The notes: generated from the letters alone by a model not told the origin. A DNA stretch of 64,000 nucleotides from Shewanella sp. Isolate11 (GCF_022398315.1 NZ_JAKEVF010000006.1:125544-189543); one strand, 5' to 3'. Positions 23,330-36,696 are shown, numbered from the stretch's first letter. Translations and numbers: made by a program.

Positions 23330-24103
23330 ATGTTAGATAAAAGCCAATTAAGTGGAAAAATCTCTTCTATAGATCAACAAGCAGAAATTGCTAAATTTGA
23401 TGCTCTTGCTCAAGAATGGCGAGATCCCAATGGCAAGTTTAAACACGTATTGCGCTTTAATCAGACTCGATTAACCGCAATAGAAAACGCCATTGCGATC
23501 CACTTTAAACGGGATCTGACACAAGATATTCCCTTTGAGGGCTTAAAGATCTTAGATATAGGTTGTGGAGTTGGACTATTATGTGAACCCCTCGCAAGCC
23601 AAGGTGCAGCTGTAACAGGTATAGATGCCAGCGCCCATAACATCACTATGGCGACTCAACATGCCAAAGCTTGGTCAATAAAAGTAGATTACAAACATTG
23701 CCTTGCAAGCGACTTAGTCGATATAGAAACCCAATATGATGTGATTTTAAATACTGAAGTTATCGAGCATATTGAAGATAAACAACAGCTTATTGATATC
23801 TGTTGTGAAAAACTTAAACCACAAGGTTTATTGATCATGGCAACGTTAAATCGCACGTTTGCCTCTTATTTAATAGCCATTATTGGCGCAGAATATGTGA
23901 TGCAATATCTACCCAAAGGAACCCATGATTGGCAGCATTTCGTTAAACCTGAAGAACTGGATAAAATGATTGCAACTAGAGGGTTAGCCACCATTACCAC
24001 TGAAGGAATGACTTTTAATCCGTTAACGACTAAATGGAAAATTGGTAATAATACTCGAGTAAATTACCTGCTTTACGCCTATAAACCTAAGTCGACGACA
24101 TAG
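23330..24103 (+). CDS. UbiG-like SAM-dependent O-methyltransferase
   Basis: 257 residues from the ATG at 23330; a TTG in frame at 23315 is an alternative and neither has a strong ribosome site. The UbiG pattern is visible: EIAKFDALAQEWRDPNGKFK, SAM motif I KILDIGCGVGLL, TEVIEHIED, TLNRTFASYLIAIIGAEYV, LPKGTHDWQHFVKPEEL and MTFNPLTTKWKIG. UbiG methylates hydroxyls in ubiquinone synthesis. The DPNG-type N-terminus looks more like alphaproteobacterial UbiG than E. coli UbiG (from memory). It may be an extra, transferred copy; Shewanella usually keeps a ubiG elsewhere, near gyrA (recalled, unverified). Confidence 0.75.
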   Translation: MLDKSQLSGKISSIDQQAEIAKFDALAQEWRDPNGKFKHVLRFNQTRLTAIENAIAIHFKRDLTQDIPFEGLKILDIGCGVGLLCEPLASQGAAVTGIDASAHNITMATQHAKAWSIKVDYKHCLASDLVDIETQYDVILNTEVIEHIEDKQQLIDICCEKLKPQGLLIMATLNRTFASYLIAIIGAEYVMQYLPKGTHDWQHFVKPEELDKMIATRGLATITTEGMTFNPLTTKWKIGNNTRVNYLLYAYKPKSTT

Positions 24104-24230
24104 TGATATAACTCCAATTAACCGAATCACTATCGCGTATTCCACAAGATCCTAGCCATATTTTCACTTATCATTGTGACAATAATCTTAGTGATCTCAC
24201 CTTTTTATTCAGCAAAACGTAGGAAATATC

Positions 24231-24671
24231 ATGGCCAAAATAGAACTCATCGTTGGAACAACACTAGGTAGTGCAGAATATGTAGCCGATGAATTAGCCG
24301 CTCAATTAGAAAGCTTAGACCATGAAACAGAAGTGCATTTAACCCCAGAACTTAGCGATATCGATCCCAATAACCTTTGGTTAATCGTTTCATCGACTCA
24401 TGGAGCTGGCGATTTACCTGACAATATTCAGCCATTTTTTGATGAGATCCAGGCTAAAAAACCCAATTTAAATGCAACAAAATTTGCTTTATGTGCCATT
24501 GGCGACTCCAGTTACGATACTTTTTGTCAGGGACCAGAAAAACTTATCGAAGCAATGGAAAATTGCGGTGCACAAGTTTATGTGGATAAGATCCAGATCG
24601 ATGTTCAATACGATCCCATCCCTGAAGAACCCGCTCAAGCTTGGTTAGCCGAATGGCAAGATAAACTCTAA
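24231..24671 (+). CDS. mioC: Flavodoxin-like protein MioC
   Basis: 146 residues, flavodoxin fold. FMN-binding loops are visible: VGTTLGSAEYVADELA, VSSTHGAGDLPDNIQPFF and ALCAIGDSSYDTFCQGPEKL. MioC has been linked to biotin synthase electron supply in E. coli. It is the classic left neighbour of oriC, and transcription from it points into the origin (established for E. coli). AGGA lies a few bases before the ATG. Confidence 0.93.
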   Translation: MAKIELIVGTTLGSAEYVADELAAQLESLDHETEVHLTPELSDIDPNNLWLIVSSTHGAGDLPDNIQPFFDEIQAKKPNLNATKFALCAIGDSSYDTFCQGPEKLIEAMENCGAQVYVDKIQIDVQYDPIPEEPAQAWLAEWQDKL

Positions 24672-25153
24672 ATGATCTATAACCAGTAAAACCCAACAAT
24701 AACTCACAGATTAGATCTAACTTACCCACAAATTAGATCTTAATATAACAAATTTGTGGATAACATATTATTTATAGATGATCTAACTCTGTATTATTCA
24801 ACAGGCGATCTGACGATAGATCCACCTTGTGGATAAGTAAGCGATCTATCCCCAAGCTTAAGTCGGTTAGATCGCGATCAGATCACAGGAATATTTAGTT
24901 GTTAACTATTGATTTAAAATAAAAATAAAGGTTATCCACCGTAATTAGCGATCCTAATAGTAAACATAATAAAGAGATCTATATAAAGATCTTAAGATCT
25001 ATTAAGCCGATCCCATTGAGATCTAAACCTCTAAAATGATCTTTCACCTAATGCTATCCAAGTGCTAAAATGCTCTGCTACTCGATAAGTAGTTTTTCCA
25101 AATGATTCGATATCATTTTTAATTTAGATACGGTTTTTATTTAAGGTACTGTG
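24672..25153. other. oriC: Predicted chromosomal origin of replication (oriC)
   Basis: The mioC-mnmG gap. Perfect DnaA boxes TGTGGATAA at 24755-24763 and 24828-24836; one-mismatch boxes TTATCCACC (24932-24940) and TTACCCACA (24722-24730). I count 17 GATC sites between 24674 and 25042, the Dam/SeqA signature of gammaproteobacterial origins. An AT-rich section on the mnmG side (about 24951-25040) contains several AAGATC-ended repeats resembling the 13-mers of the E. coli unwinding element. Location and content both match oriC. Confidence 0.92.
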
Positions 25154-27043
25154 ATGCATTTTCATGAACGGTTTGATGTTATTGTTGTTGGTGGTGGCCA
25201 TGCCGGAACCGAAGCGGCACTCGCATCAGCTAGAATGGGTTCGAAAACATTATTACTGACCCACAACATAGATACCTTAGGCCAAATGTCCTGTAATCCT
25301 GCTATTGGTGGAATTGGTAAAGGACATTTGGTTAAAGAGATCGATGCACTAGGCGGTGCTATGGCAACAGCTACCGACTTTGCAGGCATTCAATTTCGAA
25401 CATTAAACTCCAGTAAAGGCCCTGCGGTACGCGCAACACGTGCACAAGCTGACAGAGCACTCTATCGAGCTAAGATCCAACAGATCTTACAAAACCAACC
25501 CAACCTTCGCCTCTTTCAACAATCGGTAGACGATCTAATTGTTGAAAACGATCGCGTTGTTGGTGTGGTTACCCAAATGGGATTGGCTTTCGAAGCACCA
25601 GCAGTCGTGTTAACTGCAGGCACTTTTTTGAGTGGTAAAATTCATATTGGTTTAGAAAATTACAGTGGTGGTCGTGCTGGTGATCCGCCATCAATTTCAC
25701 TTGCTCATCGTTTACAAGAACTTCCTATTCGAGTCGGCCGCCTTAAAACAGGTACCCCGCCTCGAATCGATGCCAATACCATTAATTTTGATTTGATGAC
25801 GGAACAGAAAGGAGATGATCCTCTCCCTGTTATGTCATTTATTGGAGATGTAAGCCAACATCCACGCCAAGTTTCTTGTTATGTCACTCATACTAACGAG
25901 CGTACTCACGATATTATTCGTGGCGGACTCGATCGCAGCCCAATGTATTCAGGTGTGATCGAAGGAATTGGCCCAAGATATTGTCCATCGATCGAAGATA
26001 AAATTAATCGCTTTGCCGATAAGACTTCTCACCAGATCTTTATCGAGCCAGAAGGATTAAATACCACTGAGATCTACCCTAACGGCATATCAACCAGTTT
26101 GCCTTTCGATGTGCAGTTAAATTTAGTGCGTTCTATCCAAGGGATGGAAAATGCACAAATAATTCGTCCTGGTTATGCCATTGAATATGATTATTTTGAT
26201 CCCAGAGATCTAAAAAGCTCGTTAGAAACTAAGTCTATCAATGGTTTATTCTTTGCTGGACAAATCAATGGTACAACGGGTTATGAAGAAGCTGGTGCTC
26301 AAGGTCTATTGGCAGGGATGAACGCATCACTTCAAATACAAGGTAAAGAGGCTTGGTGTCCACGTCGTGATGAAGCTTATCTTGGCGTATTGGTCGATGA
26401 TTTATCCACTCTCGGTACTAAAGAGCCCTACCGCATGTTTACTAGCCGTGCTGAATATCGCCTATTGTTGCGTGAAGATAATGCCGATCTGCGCTTAACC
26501 GAAAAAGGTCGTGAGCTTGGTTTAGTTAACGATGATCGCTGGGCTAAGTTTAATGCTAAACGTGAAGCTATCGAATTAGAACTACAGCGTTTACGTAGCC
26601 AATGGATCCACCCTAATTCACCTCTGGTCGATGCTCTGAATCCACATTTGAAAACGCCAATCACCCGTGAAGCGACTTTCGAAGAGCTGTTGCGTCGTCC
26701 TGAGCTAGATTATCCCAAATTGATGGATATTGAAGGTTTTGGCCCGGCAATTGAAGATCAACGTGCTGCCGAGCAAGTTCAGATCCAGGTGAAATACTCG
26801 GGTTACATTCAACGTCAGCAAGATGAGATTGATAAGGCTGTTCGTAACGAAAAAACCTTGATGCCACAAGAACTTGATTATCAAGAAGTACCAGGTCTTT
26901 CAAATGAAGTGATTGCTAAGCTTAACGATCATAAACCTGAAACCATAGGTCAAGCATCGCGTATTTCAGGTATTACTCCTGCGGCGATTTCGATCTTATT
27001 GGTTCATCTTAAAAAACGTGGTTTGCTTAGAAAAAGCGCGTAA
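25154..27043 (+). CDS. mnmG: tRNA uridine-34 modification enzyme MnmG (GidA)
   Basis: 629 residues from the ATG at 25154 (AAGG spaced 7 bases; a GTG at 25151 is also in frame). FAD-binding [17 protein letters not shown], the conserved [43 protein letters not shown] and the later [17 protein letters not shown] are all present, with a helical C-terminal MnmE-binding domain. It uses FAD and folate to form cmnm5U34 with MnmE (established). It is first gene to the right of oriC. Confidence 0.97.
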   Translation: MHFHERFDVIVVGGGHAGTEAALASARMGSKTLLLTHNIDTLGQMSCNPAIGGIGKGHLVKEIDALGGAMATATDFAGIQFRTLNSSKGPAVRATRAQADRALYRAKIQQILQNQPNLRLFQQSVDDLIVENDRVVGVVTQMGLAFEAPAVVLTAGTFLSGKIHIGLENYSGGRAGDPPSISLAHRLQELPIRVGRLKTGTPPRIDANTINFDLMTEQKGDDPLPVMSFIGDVSQHPRQVSCYVTHTNERTHDIIRGGLDRSPMYSGVIEGIGPRYCPSIEDKINRFADKTSHQIFIEPEGLNTTEIYPNGISTSLPFDVQLNLVRSIQGMENAQIIRPGYAIEYDYFDPRDLKSSLETKSINGLFFAGQINGTTGYEEAGAQGLLAGMNASLQIQGKEAWCPRRDEAYLGVLVDDLSTLGTKEPYRMFTSRAEYRLLLREDNADLRLTEKGRELGLVNDDRWAKFNAKREAIELELQRLRSQWIHPNSPLVDALNPHLKTPITREATFEELLRRPELDYPKLMDIEGFGPAIEDQRAAEQVQIQVKYSGYIQRQQDEIDKAVRNEKTLMPQELDYQEVPGLSNEVIAKLNDHKPETIGQASRISGITPAAISILLVHLKKRGLLRKSA

Positions 27044-27066
27044 ATCCCCATGTGTTACCAATTGTT

Positions 27067-27103
27067 CGCCTAGATGAGAGGTTTGCTACTTCCCATCTAG
27101 GCG
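27067..27103. repeat. Inverted repeat between mnmG and rsmG
   Basis: CGCCTAGATG (27067-27076) and CATCTAGGCG (27094-27103), perfect 10-base arms with a 17-base loop, no T-run. Possible mRNA processing or pausing hairpin between the two genes. Confidence 0.55.
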
Positions 27104-27145
27104 TCATCACTTCATAATATCCCATTGTTTATCGAGGATACTCCT

Positions 27146-27769
27146 GTGTTAGCAGCCCAATTAGATACCTATTTGGCCGAAATCGAAATGTCGGCCACGC
27201 CTAAGCAGAAACAGCAATTGCTGGACTTTGTCGCTATGCTGGCAAAATGGAATAAGGCGTATAACCTAACCTCTGTGAGAGATCCTGAGCAGATGTTGAT
27301 CCGTCATATCATGGATAGTTTAGCTGCGAGTCGTTATTTAGTTGGCGATCGATTTATCGATGTCGGAACCGGTCCAGGTCTACCAGGGATCCCTTTGGCA
27401 ATTATGAATCCCGATAAACAATTTGTGTTACTCGACAGCTTAGGTAAACGAATTCGTTTTCAAAAACAGGTTCAATTTGAACTGGGTATCGAAAATATCA
27501 CCTCGATTGAAAGCCGGGTCGAAGCTTATCAACCACAAGACAAATTTGATGGCGTATTAAGCCGAGCCTTTGCATCCATCGAAGATATGTTGCATTGGTG
27601 TCAGCATTTACCTAAATCCAGTGGTTGTTTCTATGCGCTAAAAGGTCAACTTAGCGATGAAGAGATGGCACAATTACCTGATAATTTTAGTGTTACCGAT
27701 GTATTTGAATTAAAAGTACCTCGTCTCGATGAGCAACGTCACTTACTGAGAGTGGTTAAAACCCAGTAA
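27146..27769 (+). CDS. rsmG: 16S rRNA (guanine-527-N7) methyltransferase RsmG (GidB)
   Basis: 207 residues from the GTG at 27146, supported by GAGG (27134-27137) spaced 8 bases; this gives the E. coli length. Class I methyltransferase: motif [30 protein letters not shown], and [14 protein letters not shown]. It makes m7G527 in 16S rRNA (established). It lies between mnmG and parA as in many gammaproteobacteria. Confidence 0.96.
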   Translation: MLAAQLDTYLAEIEMSATPKQKQQLLDFVAMLAKWNKAYNLTSVRDPEQMLIRHIMDSLAASRYLVGDRFIDVGTGPGLPGIPLAIMNPDKQFVLLDSLGKRIRFQKQVQFELGIENITSIESRVEAYQPQDKFDGVLSRAFASIEDMLHWCQHLPKSSGCFYALKGQLSDEEMAQLPDNFSVTDVFELKVPRLDEQRHLLRVVKTQ

Positions 27770-27868
27770 TTTAAGGCTTATGAGTTGCATTCTTTAATCA
27801 GTTCAAGCAATTTGTTATAGCTGAATCAGCATACCAATATCTGCTAACGTGATAGACAGGATAATATT

Positions 27869-28657
27869 GTGGGTAAAGTGATAGCCGTGGCCAACCAGAA
27901 AGGTGGCGTCGGAAAAACAACAACTTGTGTCAATTTAGCTGCATCTTTGGCTGCCACAAAGCGCAAAGTATTGCTGATCGATCTCGATCCTCAAGGCAAT
28001 GCCACTATGGGCAGTGGTGTCGACAAATACAGTGTTGAAAATACGGCCTATGAGTTGTTAGTCGAAGAAAAAAGCGTTGCCGAAGTCGCCTACCATGACA
28101 CTGCGGGTAAATATGATCTGATCGCCGCTAATGGTGATGTGACCGCCGCTGAAATCAAGTTGATGGAGTTTTTTGCCCGTGAGATCCGTTTGCGTAATGC
28201 ACTGGCTCCGGTAAAAGATGAATATGATTTTATCTTTATTGACTGCCCTCCTTCGTTAAATATGCTGACGGTTAATGCGATGTCTGCAGCCGATTCTATT
28301 TTGGTTCCAATGCAGTGTGAGTATTATGCCCTTGAAGGGTTAACCGCATTGATGGACACCATTTCGAAGTTAGCCTCTATGGTTAATCCTGGGTTAGCGA
28401 TCGAAGGGATATTGCGTACCATGTACGATCCTCGAAACCGCCTAGCTAACGATGTATCTGATCAACTCAAACAGCATTTTGGTGATAAAGTTTACCGAAC
28501 TGTGATCCCAAGAAATGTCAGATTAGCCGAAGCGCCTAGTTTTGGTGCTCCAGCCATGTATTATGATAAATCCAGTGCGGGAGCTAAGGCTTATCTTGCT
28601 TTAGCCGGTGAAATAATTAGACGCGCAGAGCAGCATTCAAAGTTAGAGCAAGTTTAA
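27869..28657 (+). CDS. parA: Chromosome partition ATPase ParA (Soj)
   Basis: 262 residues with a GTG start and ACAGG upstream. Deviant Walker A AVANQKGGVGKTTTCVNLAA, Walker B region FIFIDCPPSLNMLTVNA, and LLIDLDPQGNATMG are typical of chromosomal ParA without an N-terminal HTH. It forms DNA-bound gradients that pull ParB-parS complexes and influences DnaA (family knowledge). parB follows after 10 bases. parS candidates lie at 3332, 4675 and 14113. Confidence 0.97.
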   Translation: MGKVIAVANQKGGVGKTTTCVNLAASLAATKRKVLLIDLDPQGNATMGSGVDKYSVENTAYELLVEEKSVAEVAYHDTAGKYDLIAANGDVTAAEIKLMEFFAREIRLRNALAPVKDEYDFIFIDCPPSLNMLTVNAMSAADSILVPMQCEYYALEGLTALMDTISKLASMVNPGLAIEGILRTMYDPRNRLANDVSDQLKQHFGDKVYRTVIPRNVRLAEAPSFGAPAMYYDKSSAGAKAYLALAGEIIRRAEQHSKLEQV

Positions 28658-28667
28658 GGAAAAATAG

Positions 28668-29546
28668 ATGACAGCGAAAAAACGTGGCTTAGGCAAAGGA
28701 TTAGATGCACTTTTAAGTACTAGCCATGCCGCTGCAACACAGGCTCAAGCCAAAGATAGTGCTAACAGCTCCGGTGAAGAGTTAAAGATGATCGCGCTAG
28801 ATCTATTGCAGCCGGGGAAATATCAGCCACGAAAAGATATGTCTCCAGAGGCATTAGAAGAGCTAGCTGAATCTATTCGTACACAAGGGATAATTCAGCC
28901 CATCGTTGTACGTAGAGTCTCTGATAAAACCTATGAAATCATTGCCGGTGAACGTCGCTGGAGAGCTGCTCAACTTGCTAAATTAGATAAGGTTCCCTGT
29001 ATCATTAAGCAGGTTCCTGATGAAGCGGCTGGAGTGATAGCCTTGATTGAGAATATTCAACGTGAAGATCTTAATGCAATGGAAGAAGCGATTGCCCTTA
29101 ATCGCTTAATTGAAGAATTTGACCTTACTCACCAACAAACTGCCGATGCTGTAGGGAAATCTCGTGCAACAGTGTCAAACCTACTACGATTAAACGGATT
29201 ACAAGAGCCTGTGAAACGCATGCTTGAGTATGGTGATATCGATATGGGACATGCCAGGGCCTTACTTGCCGTATCCGGTGAACAGCAAATTATTCTCGCT
29301 AGATTAGTTAGTACTAAAGAACTAACTGTTCGTGAAACTGAACGGTTAGTTAATAAAACCTTAAGCCAACCTGAAATCGTCGAAAAAACCACAAAAGATC
29401 AAGATGTCGTCCGTCTAGAGAGCCAGTTAATTGATAAATTAGGTGCCAAAGTAACCATTACTCACAATAAAAAGGGTAAGGGAAAAATGGTAATTAATTA
29501 TCAAAATTTAGCCGAATTAGATGGAATAATTGCCAAAATTGGATAA
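28668..29546 (+). CDS. parB: Chromosome partition protein ParB (Spo0J)
   Basis: 292 residues. N-terminal RGLGKGLDALLS, CTP-binding ParB/Srx domain with QPRKDMSPEALEELAESI and the GERRWRAAQLA motif, HTH with TADAVGKSRATVSNLLRL and DMGHARALLAV, and a C-terminal dimerisation part. ParB clamps load at parS and slide using CTP (established). It forms an operon with parA. Confidence 0.97.
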   Translation: MTAKKRGLGKGLDALLSTSHAAATQAQAKDSANSSGEELKMIALDLLQPGKYQPRKDMSPEALEELAESIRTQGIIQPIVVRRVSDKTYEIIAGERRWRAAQLAKLDKVPCIIKQVPDEAAGVIALIENIQREDLNAMEEAIALNRLIEEFDLTHQQTADAVGKSRATVSNLLRLNGLQEPVKRMLEYGDIDMGHARALLAVSGEQQIILARLVSTKELTVRETERLVNKTLSQPEIVEKTTKDQDVVRLESQLIDKLGAKVTITHNKKGKGKMVINYQNLAELDGIIAKIG

Positions 29547-29769
29547 ATATCACAAGTTAACACGATATTATGTAACTTTGTAACATCTGTTAATTTGCCA
29601 CTTTTAGACTTTTGGCGTAGATCAAGTTAAAAGTCGCCATTTTTATCACCTTAAACTTGCTTTGAATGTGCGAAAAGGTATACTTTCGCAAGCTTTTTGT
29701 ACCTAGTCATTGTTCGGATAATCGTTATCTGAACAAAGAAACAAAAAGTATGAATGCGGAGAAGGTGAA

Positions 29770-30153
29770 TTGAGCAAGGTTTTAGCACGTCGTGGCCGTT
29801 GGTCTGCCTATAAATTGGTGATGATGCAGGCGGCGATTGCTGGGATTGTTTCGATTATCTTTTTCGCCGTGTGGGGAGAACAGTTTGGGCTATCCGCTAT
29901 CGCGGGTGGTGCAATCGCTGTACTCCCTAATTTTGTATTCGCGACCCTCGCTTTTTCCCATACGGGAGCAAGTTCAGCAGGAAAAGTTATGAAAACTTTT
30001 TACTGGGGGGAAGCGGTAAAGTTGCTGTTAACCATAGCAATGTTTTCGTTAGTTTTTATCAATCTTAAGGTCGTATTTATGCCGCTTTTTGTTTGTTATA
30101 TCTCAGCGTTAATAGTGCATTGGACAGCTCCTTTATACTTCAAGCAAAGTTAA
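29770..30153 (+). CDS. atpI: ATP synthase protein I
   Basis: 127 residues with a TTG start, preceded by GAAGGTGA. Four hydrophobic helices (MMQAAIAGIVSIIFFAVWG, LSAIAGGAIAVLPNFVFA, AVKLLLTIAMFSLVFI, VFMPLFVCYISALIVHW). AtpI assists c-ring assembly and/or Mg uptake in some species (family knowledge). It is first gene of atpIBEFHAGDC. Confidence 0.93.
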   Translation: MSKVLARRGRWSAYKLVMMQAAIAGIVSIIFFAVWGEQFGLSAIAGGAIAVLPNFVFATLAFSHTGASSAGKVMKTFYWGEAVKLLLTIAMFSLVFINLKVVFMPLFVCYISALIVHWTAPLYFKQS

Positions 30154-30162
30154 GTGGGATGA

Positions 30163-30960
<798 letters not shown>

Positions 30961-31006
30961 GGGTTGCTGAAGAAATTTTTTTTAAGCTAAATCACTAACT
31001 AACTAA

Positions 31007-31282
<276 letters not shown>

Positions 31283-31319
31283 TCAACGCTTCTGTCTTTA
31301 ATCTAACTAGGAGGCTGTT

Positions 31320-31790
31320 GTGAATATCAACGCTACCCTAATCGGTCAGACGGTTGCCTTTATTATCTTCGTGTGGTTCTGCATGAAGTTTGTTTGGCCG
31401 CCTTTGATGAATGCCATCGAAGAGCGCCAAAAAAGGATAGCCGACGGTCTAGCTGATGCTGATCGTGCTGTAAAAGACCTTGAGTTGGCACAGGCGAAAG
31501 CCACCGACCAACTAAAAGAAGCTAAGGCAACTGCTAACGAAATCATTGAGCAAGCTAATAAGCGTAAAGCTCAGATTGTCGATGAGGCCAAAGCCGAAGC
31601 AGACGCTGAGCGTGCAAAAATTATCGCTCAGGGTAAAGCAGAAATTGAAGCTGAACGTAATCGCGTGAAAGAAGACTTGCGTAAGCAAGTTGCTACTCTA
31701 GCCATCGCTGGCGCAGAGAAGATCCTTGAGCGTTCGATTGATGAAGCCGCCCACAGTGACATAGTTAATAAACTTGTTGCTGAAATTTGA
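31320..31790 (+). CDS. atpF: ATP synthase F0 subunit b
   Basis: 156 residues, GTG start with a perfect AGGAGG (31309-31314). One N-terminal membrane helix ([20 protein letters not shown]) followed by a long charged amphipathic helix rich in Ala, Glu, Lys and Arg, the dimeric peripheral stalk (family knowledge). 15 bases before atpH. Confidence 0.97.
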   Translation: MNINATLIGQTVAFIIFVWFCMKFVWPPLMNAIEERQKRIADGLADADRAVKDLELAQAKATDQLKEAKATANEIIEQANKRKAQIVDEAKAEADAERAKIIAQGKAEIEAERNRVKEDLRKQVATLAIAGAEKILERSIDEAAHSDIVNKLVAEI

Positions 31791-31805
31791 TAAGGGAGTT
31801 GAGTT

Positions 31806-32339
31806 ATGGCTGAAATAACCACCATCGCTCGTCCTTACGCAAAGGCAGCGTTTGATTTTGCTCTAGAAAACAAAGCAGTAGAAAGTTGGGCAGAGATGCT
31901 TGATTTTGCAGCTCAAGTCAGTGAAAACGAGACGATGAAGCCACTACTGTCTGGCAGCATTGCCAGCCACCAGCTTGCCGACCTTTTCATTAAGGTTTGT
32001 GGTGAGCAGGTTAATGAGCAAGGTCAAAATCTGTTAAAGGTAATGGCTGAAAACGGTCGTTTGGAAGTACTACCTGCTGTGTATGAACTGTTTCATCAGT
32101 TCAAAAATGAGTGGGCGAAAGAGGTTGAAGCAAATGTTGTTTCTGCCACTGAGCTTAGCACAGAGCAACAGCAGCAAATTAGTGCTTCTCTAGAGAAACG
32201 TCTCACACGCAAAGTTAAGCTGAATTGCAGCGTAGATGCCAGCCTTGTGGCTGGTGTAATTATCACGGCAGGCGACCTAGTCATTGATGGCTCGGTCAGC
32301 GGTAAACTAAACCGTCTGTCTGATACCCTGCAGTCGTAA
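31806..32339 (+). CDS. atpH: ATP synthase F1 subunit delta
   Basis: 177 residues. Starts [18 protein letters not shown], the delta/OSCP signature beginning, and ends [20 protein letters not shown], the conserved C-terminal pattern. It joins the b-stalk to the top of F1 (established). It is followed by atpA after 14 bases. Confidence 0.97.
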   Translation: MAEITTIARPYAKAAFDFALENKAVESWAEMLDFAAQVSENETMKPLLSGSIASHQLADLFIKVCGEQVNEQGQNLLKVMAENGRLEVLPAVYELFHQFKNEWAKEVEANVVSATELSTEQQQQISASLEKRLTRKVKLNCSVDASLVAGVIITAGDLVIDGSVSGKLNRLSDTLQS

Positions 32340-32353
32340 TTGGGAGTTTGAGC

Positions 32354-33895
32354 ATGCAACTGAATTCCACTGAAATCAGCGATCTGATTAAACAGCGGAT
32401 CGAGCAGTTCGAAGTCGTTAGTGAAGCTCGCAACGAAGGTACTATCGTTGCAGTTAGTGACGGCATCATTCGCGTTCACGGTCTTGCAGATGTAATGCAA
32501 GGTGAGATGATCGAACTGCCTGGTAACCGTTATGCAATCGCGTTGAACTTAGAACGTGATTCTGTAGGTGCCGTAGTTATGGGTCCTTATGCCGATTTGG
32601 CAGAAGGTCAAAAAGTTAAAACAACTGGTCGTATTTTGGAAGTCCCAGTTGGCCGTGGTCTATTAGGCCGTGTTGTCAACACCTTGGGTCAACCAATCGA
32701 CGGTAAAGGACCTATCGATAACGATGGTTTCTCTCCTGTTGAAGTAATTGCACCAGGCGTTATTGAACGTAAGTCAGTAGATCAACCAGTGCAAACTGGT
32801 TATAAAGCCGTTGACTCTATGATCCCAATCGGTCGTGGACAACGTGAATTGGTAATTGGTGACCGTCAGACTGGTAAAACAGCACTAGCGATCGATGCCA
32901 TTATCAACCAAAAAGACTCTGGCATTAAGTGTGTATACGTAGCGGTAGGCCAAAAAGCTTCTACCATTGCAAACGTAGTGCGCAAACTTGAAGAACACGG
33001 TGCATTGGCTAATACCATCATTGTTGTTGCTACAGCTTCTGAAGCTGCTGCACTACAATACTTGGCGCCATACTCTGGTTGTTCAATGGGTGAATACTTC
33101 CGTGACCGCGGTGAAGACTCATTAATCGTCTATGATGATCTATCTAAGCAAGCAGTTGCTTACCGTCAGATCTCATTGCTGCTTAAGCGTCCTCCTGGAC
33201 GTGAAGCATACCCAGGTGATGTTTTCTATCTTCACTCACGTCTACTAGAACGTGCTTCACGTGTAAACGTTGAGTATGTTGAGAAGTTCACTAACGGCGA
33301 AGTTAAGGGCCAAACAGGTTCTTTAACTGCACTACCGATTATTGAAACTCAAGCTGGTGACGTTTCTGCATTCGTACCGACTAACGTAATTTCTATTACC
33401 GATGGTCAGATCTTCCTTGAAACCGACCTATTTAACTCAGGCTTACGTCCTGCTGTTAACCCTGGTATTTCGGTTTCTCGTGTTGGTGGTGCTGCGCAGA
33501 CTAAGATCATCAAGAAACTGTCAGGCGGTATCCGTACTGCACTTGCACAGTATCGAGAGCTTGCGGCGTTCTCTCAGTTTGCATCGGATCTAGATGATGC
33601 AACTCGTGCTCAGCTTGAGCATGGTGAGCGTGTTACCGAACTTATGAAGCAAAAGCAATATGCGCCAATGAGCGTAGCGGCTCAGTCTGTGTCTATTTTC
33701 GCAGCTGAAAAAGGCTACCTAAAAGGTGTTGAGCTGAACAAGATCGGTGATTTCGAAGCTTCTTTGCTCTCTTACATGAACAGCGAGCATGCTGACCTAA
33801 TGAAGACTATCAACGATACTGGCGATTATAACGCCGATATTGAAGGTGGTTTGAAGGCTGGCCTCGACAAGTTCGTAGAAACCCAAACCTGGTAA
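32354..33895 (+). CDS. atpA: ATP synthase F1 subunit alpha
   Basis: 513 residues from the ATG at 32354 (GGGAG spaced 7 bases); a TTG at 32348 is in frame but less likely. P-loop [33 protein letters not shown], and the ATP synthase signature [14 protein letters not shown]. It forms the regulatory nucleotide sites of the alpha3beta3 hexamer (established). Confidence 0.98.
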   Translation: MQLNSTEISDLIKQRIEQFEVVSEARNEGTIVAVSDGIIRVHGLADVMQGEMIELPGNRYAIALNLERDSVGAVVMGPYADLAEGQKVKTTGRILEVPVGRGLLGRVVNTLGQPIDGKGPIDNDGFSPVEVIAPGVIERKSVDQPVQTGYKAVDSMIPIGRGQRELVIGDRQTGKTALAIDAIINQKDSGIKCVYVAVGQKASTIANVVRKLEEHGALANTIIVVATASEAAALQYLAPYSGCSMGEYFRDRGEDSLIVYDDLSKQAVAYRQISLLLKRPPGREAYPGDVFYLHSRLLERASRVNVEYVEKFTNGEVKGQTGSLTALPIIETQAGDVSAFVPTNVISITDGQIFLETDLFNSGLRPAVNPGISVSRVGGAAQTKIIKKLSGGIRTALAQYRELAAFSQFASDLDDATRAQLEHGERVTELMKQKQYAPMSVAAQSVSIFAAEKGYLKGVELNKIGDFEASLLSYMNSEHADLMKTINDTGDYNADIEGGLKAGLDKFVETQTW

Positions 33896-33902
33896 AGACA
33901 CA

Positions 33903-33922
33903 GAGGTGTCTTTAGGCACCTC
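33903..33922 (+). repeat. Small hairpin between atpA and atpG
   Basis: GAGGTG (33903-33908) and CACCTC (33917-33922) form a 6-base stem in the 49-base atpA-atpG gap; it may tune expression between subunits (inference). Confidence 0.4.
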
Positions 33923-33944
33923 AGGTCCAGATTGGAGAGTAAAG

Positions 33945-34805
33945 ATGGCCGGCGCTAAAGAGATTAAAACCAAGATCGCGAGTGTACAAAACACTCAGAA
34001 GATCACATCCGCAATGGAAATGGTTGCAGCCAGCAAAATGCGCAAGGCGCAGGATCGCATGGCTTCAAGTCGTCCCTATGCGGAAAATATGCGTAAGGTG
34101 ATCGGTCACGTGGCGCAAGGTTCTCTCGAATATAAGCATCCATATTTGGAAGTGAGAGAAGCTAAGCGAGTTGGTTACATTGTAGTGTCAACCGACCGTG
34201 GTCTTTGTGGTGGTCTAAACGTCAACCTTTTCAAAAAGGTTGTCGCAGACGTGAAGAACTGGCGTGAGCAAGGGGTAGATGTTGAATTCTGCCCAATTGG
34301 TGCTCGCAGTGTGCAGTTCTTCAATAGCTTTGGAGGCAAAGTGTCTGCTCATGCATCAGGTTTAGGTGACGCTCCGTCGTTATCTGATTTGATCGGAACA
34401 GTGCGCGTAATGCTTCAAGCTTACAACAAAGGCGAGCTAGACCGTCTGTATGTGGTATTTAACAAGTTTGTTAATACCATGAGCCAGACGCCTGTGATCG
34501 AACAGCTGCTACCTTTGCCTAAGTCACAAGATGATGAGATTACTCATCACTGGGACTACATTTATGAGCCAGATCCAAAAGAAATTTTGGAAACCTTATT
34601 GGTTCGTTATGTTGAGTCTCAAGTGTATCAAGGTGTTGTTGAAAACATCGCTTCTGAGCAAGCAGCCCGTATGGTTGCGATGAAAGCTGCGACAGACAAC
34701 GCTGGTGAGCTTATCGATGACTTGCAGTTGGTGTACAACAAAGCCCGTCAGGCTGCGATTACGCAAGAACTGTCGGAAATTGTTTCCGGTGCCGCTGCGG
34801 TTTAG
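33945..34805 (+). CDS. atpG: ATP synthase F1 subunit gamma
   Basis: 286 residues from the ATG at 33945, with GGAGAG upstream; the frame is open farther upstream but that part is not conserved. N-terminal [20 protein letters not shown] and [15 protein letters not shown], and C-terminal [15 protein letters not shown] plus [19 protein letters not shown] are the two long helices of the central rotor shaft (established). Confidence 0.97.
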   Translation: MAGAKEIKTKIASVQNTQKITSAMEMVAASKMRKAQDRMASSRPYAENMRKVIGHVAQGSLEYKHPYLEVREAKRVGYIVVSTDRGLCGGLNVNLFKKVVADVKNWREQGVDVEFCPIGARSVQFFNSFGGKVSAHASGLGDAPSLSDLIGTVRVMLQAYNKGELDRLYVVFNKFVNTMSQTPVIEQLLPLPKSQDDEITHHWDYIYEPDPKEILETLLVRYVESQVYQGVVENIASEQAARMVAMKAATDNAGELIDDLQLVYNKARQAAITQELSEIVSGAAAV

Positions 34806-34810
34806 GCTAG

Positions 34811-36217
<1,407 letters not shown>

Positions 36218-36250
36218 TCGAGCATTAGCTTGATATTTTAAGGAGAACGG

Positions 36251-36679
36251 ATGGCAGCCATGACAGTACAACTTGATATTGTAAGCGCAGAAAATAGCAT
36301 CTATTCAGGTCTTGTAGCACATCTACAGGTATCAGGTGCAGAAGGTGACTTAGGTATTATGCCTGGTCATACACCTTTGCTTACCCATATCAAACCTGGC
36401 ATGGCGCGCATCGTCAAACAAGATGGTAAAGAAGAAGTGTTCTATCTTTCAGGTGGTATCCTGGAAGTACAACCTTTCTCAGTATCCGTATTGGCTGACG
36501 TGGTATTGCGTGCCGAAGAGATTGATGAGCAGGCAGCTGTAGAAGCCAAGCGTCGTGCAGAAGCCCATATGGCTGATGCAGGTGCAGACTTTAACTATGC
36601 CGCTGCAGCGATTGAATTAGCTCAGGCTATCGCTCAATTGCGCGTTGTAGAAACCATCAAGAAGAACATTGCCAGATAA
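36251..36679 (+). CDS. atpC: ATP synthase F1 subunit epsilon
   Basis: 142 residues, AAGGAG at 36240-36245. Beta-sandwich part includes [34 protein letters not shown] and [11 protein letters not shown]; the C-terminal helices ([18 protein letters not shown] onward) are the inhibitory arm. It is last gene of the atp operon, followed by a terminator. Confidence 0.97.
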   Translation: MAAMTVQLDIVSAENSIYSGLVAHLQVSGAEGDLGIMPGHTPLLTHIKPGMARIVKQDGKEEVFYLSGGILEVQPFSVSVLADVVLRAEEIDEQAAVEAKRRAEAHMADAGADFNYAAAAIELAQAIAQLRVVETIKKNIAR

Positions 36680-36696
36680 GGTTATTGTTTGATATT

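Noticed and set aside
29612..29625. FNR/CRP-like TTGGCGTAGATCAA before atpI
   Set aside because: Only one good half-site; too weak to list as a regulatory feature without expression data.
33252..33270. parS-like CTTCACGTGTAAAC in atpA
   Set aside because: Only about 12 of 16 bases match and the palindrome is broken outside the core; likely chance.
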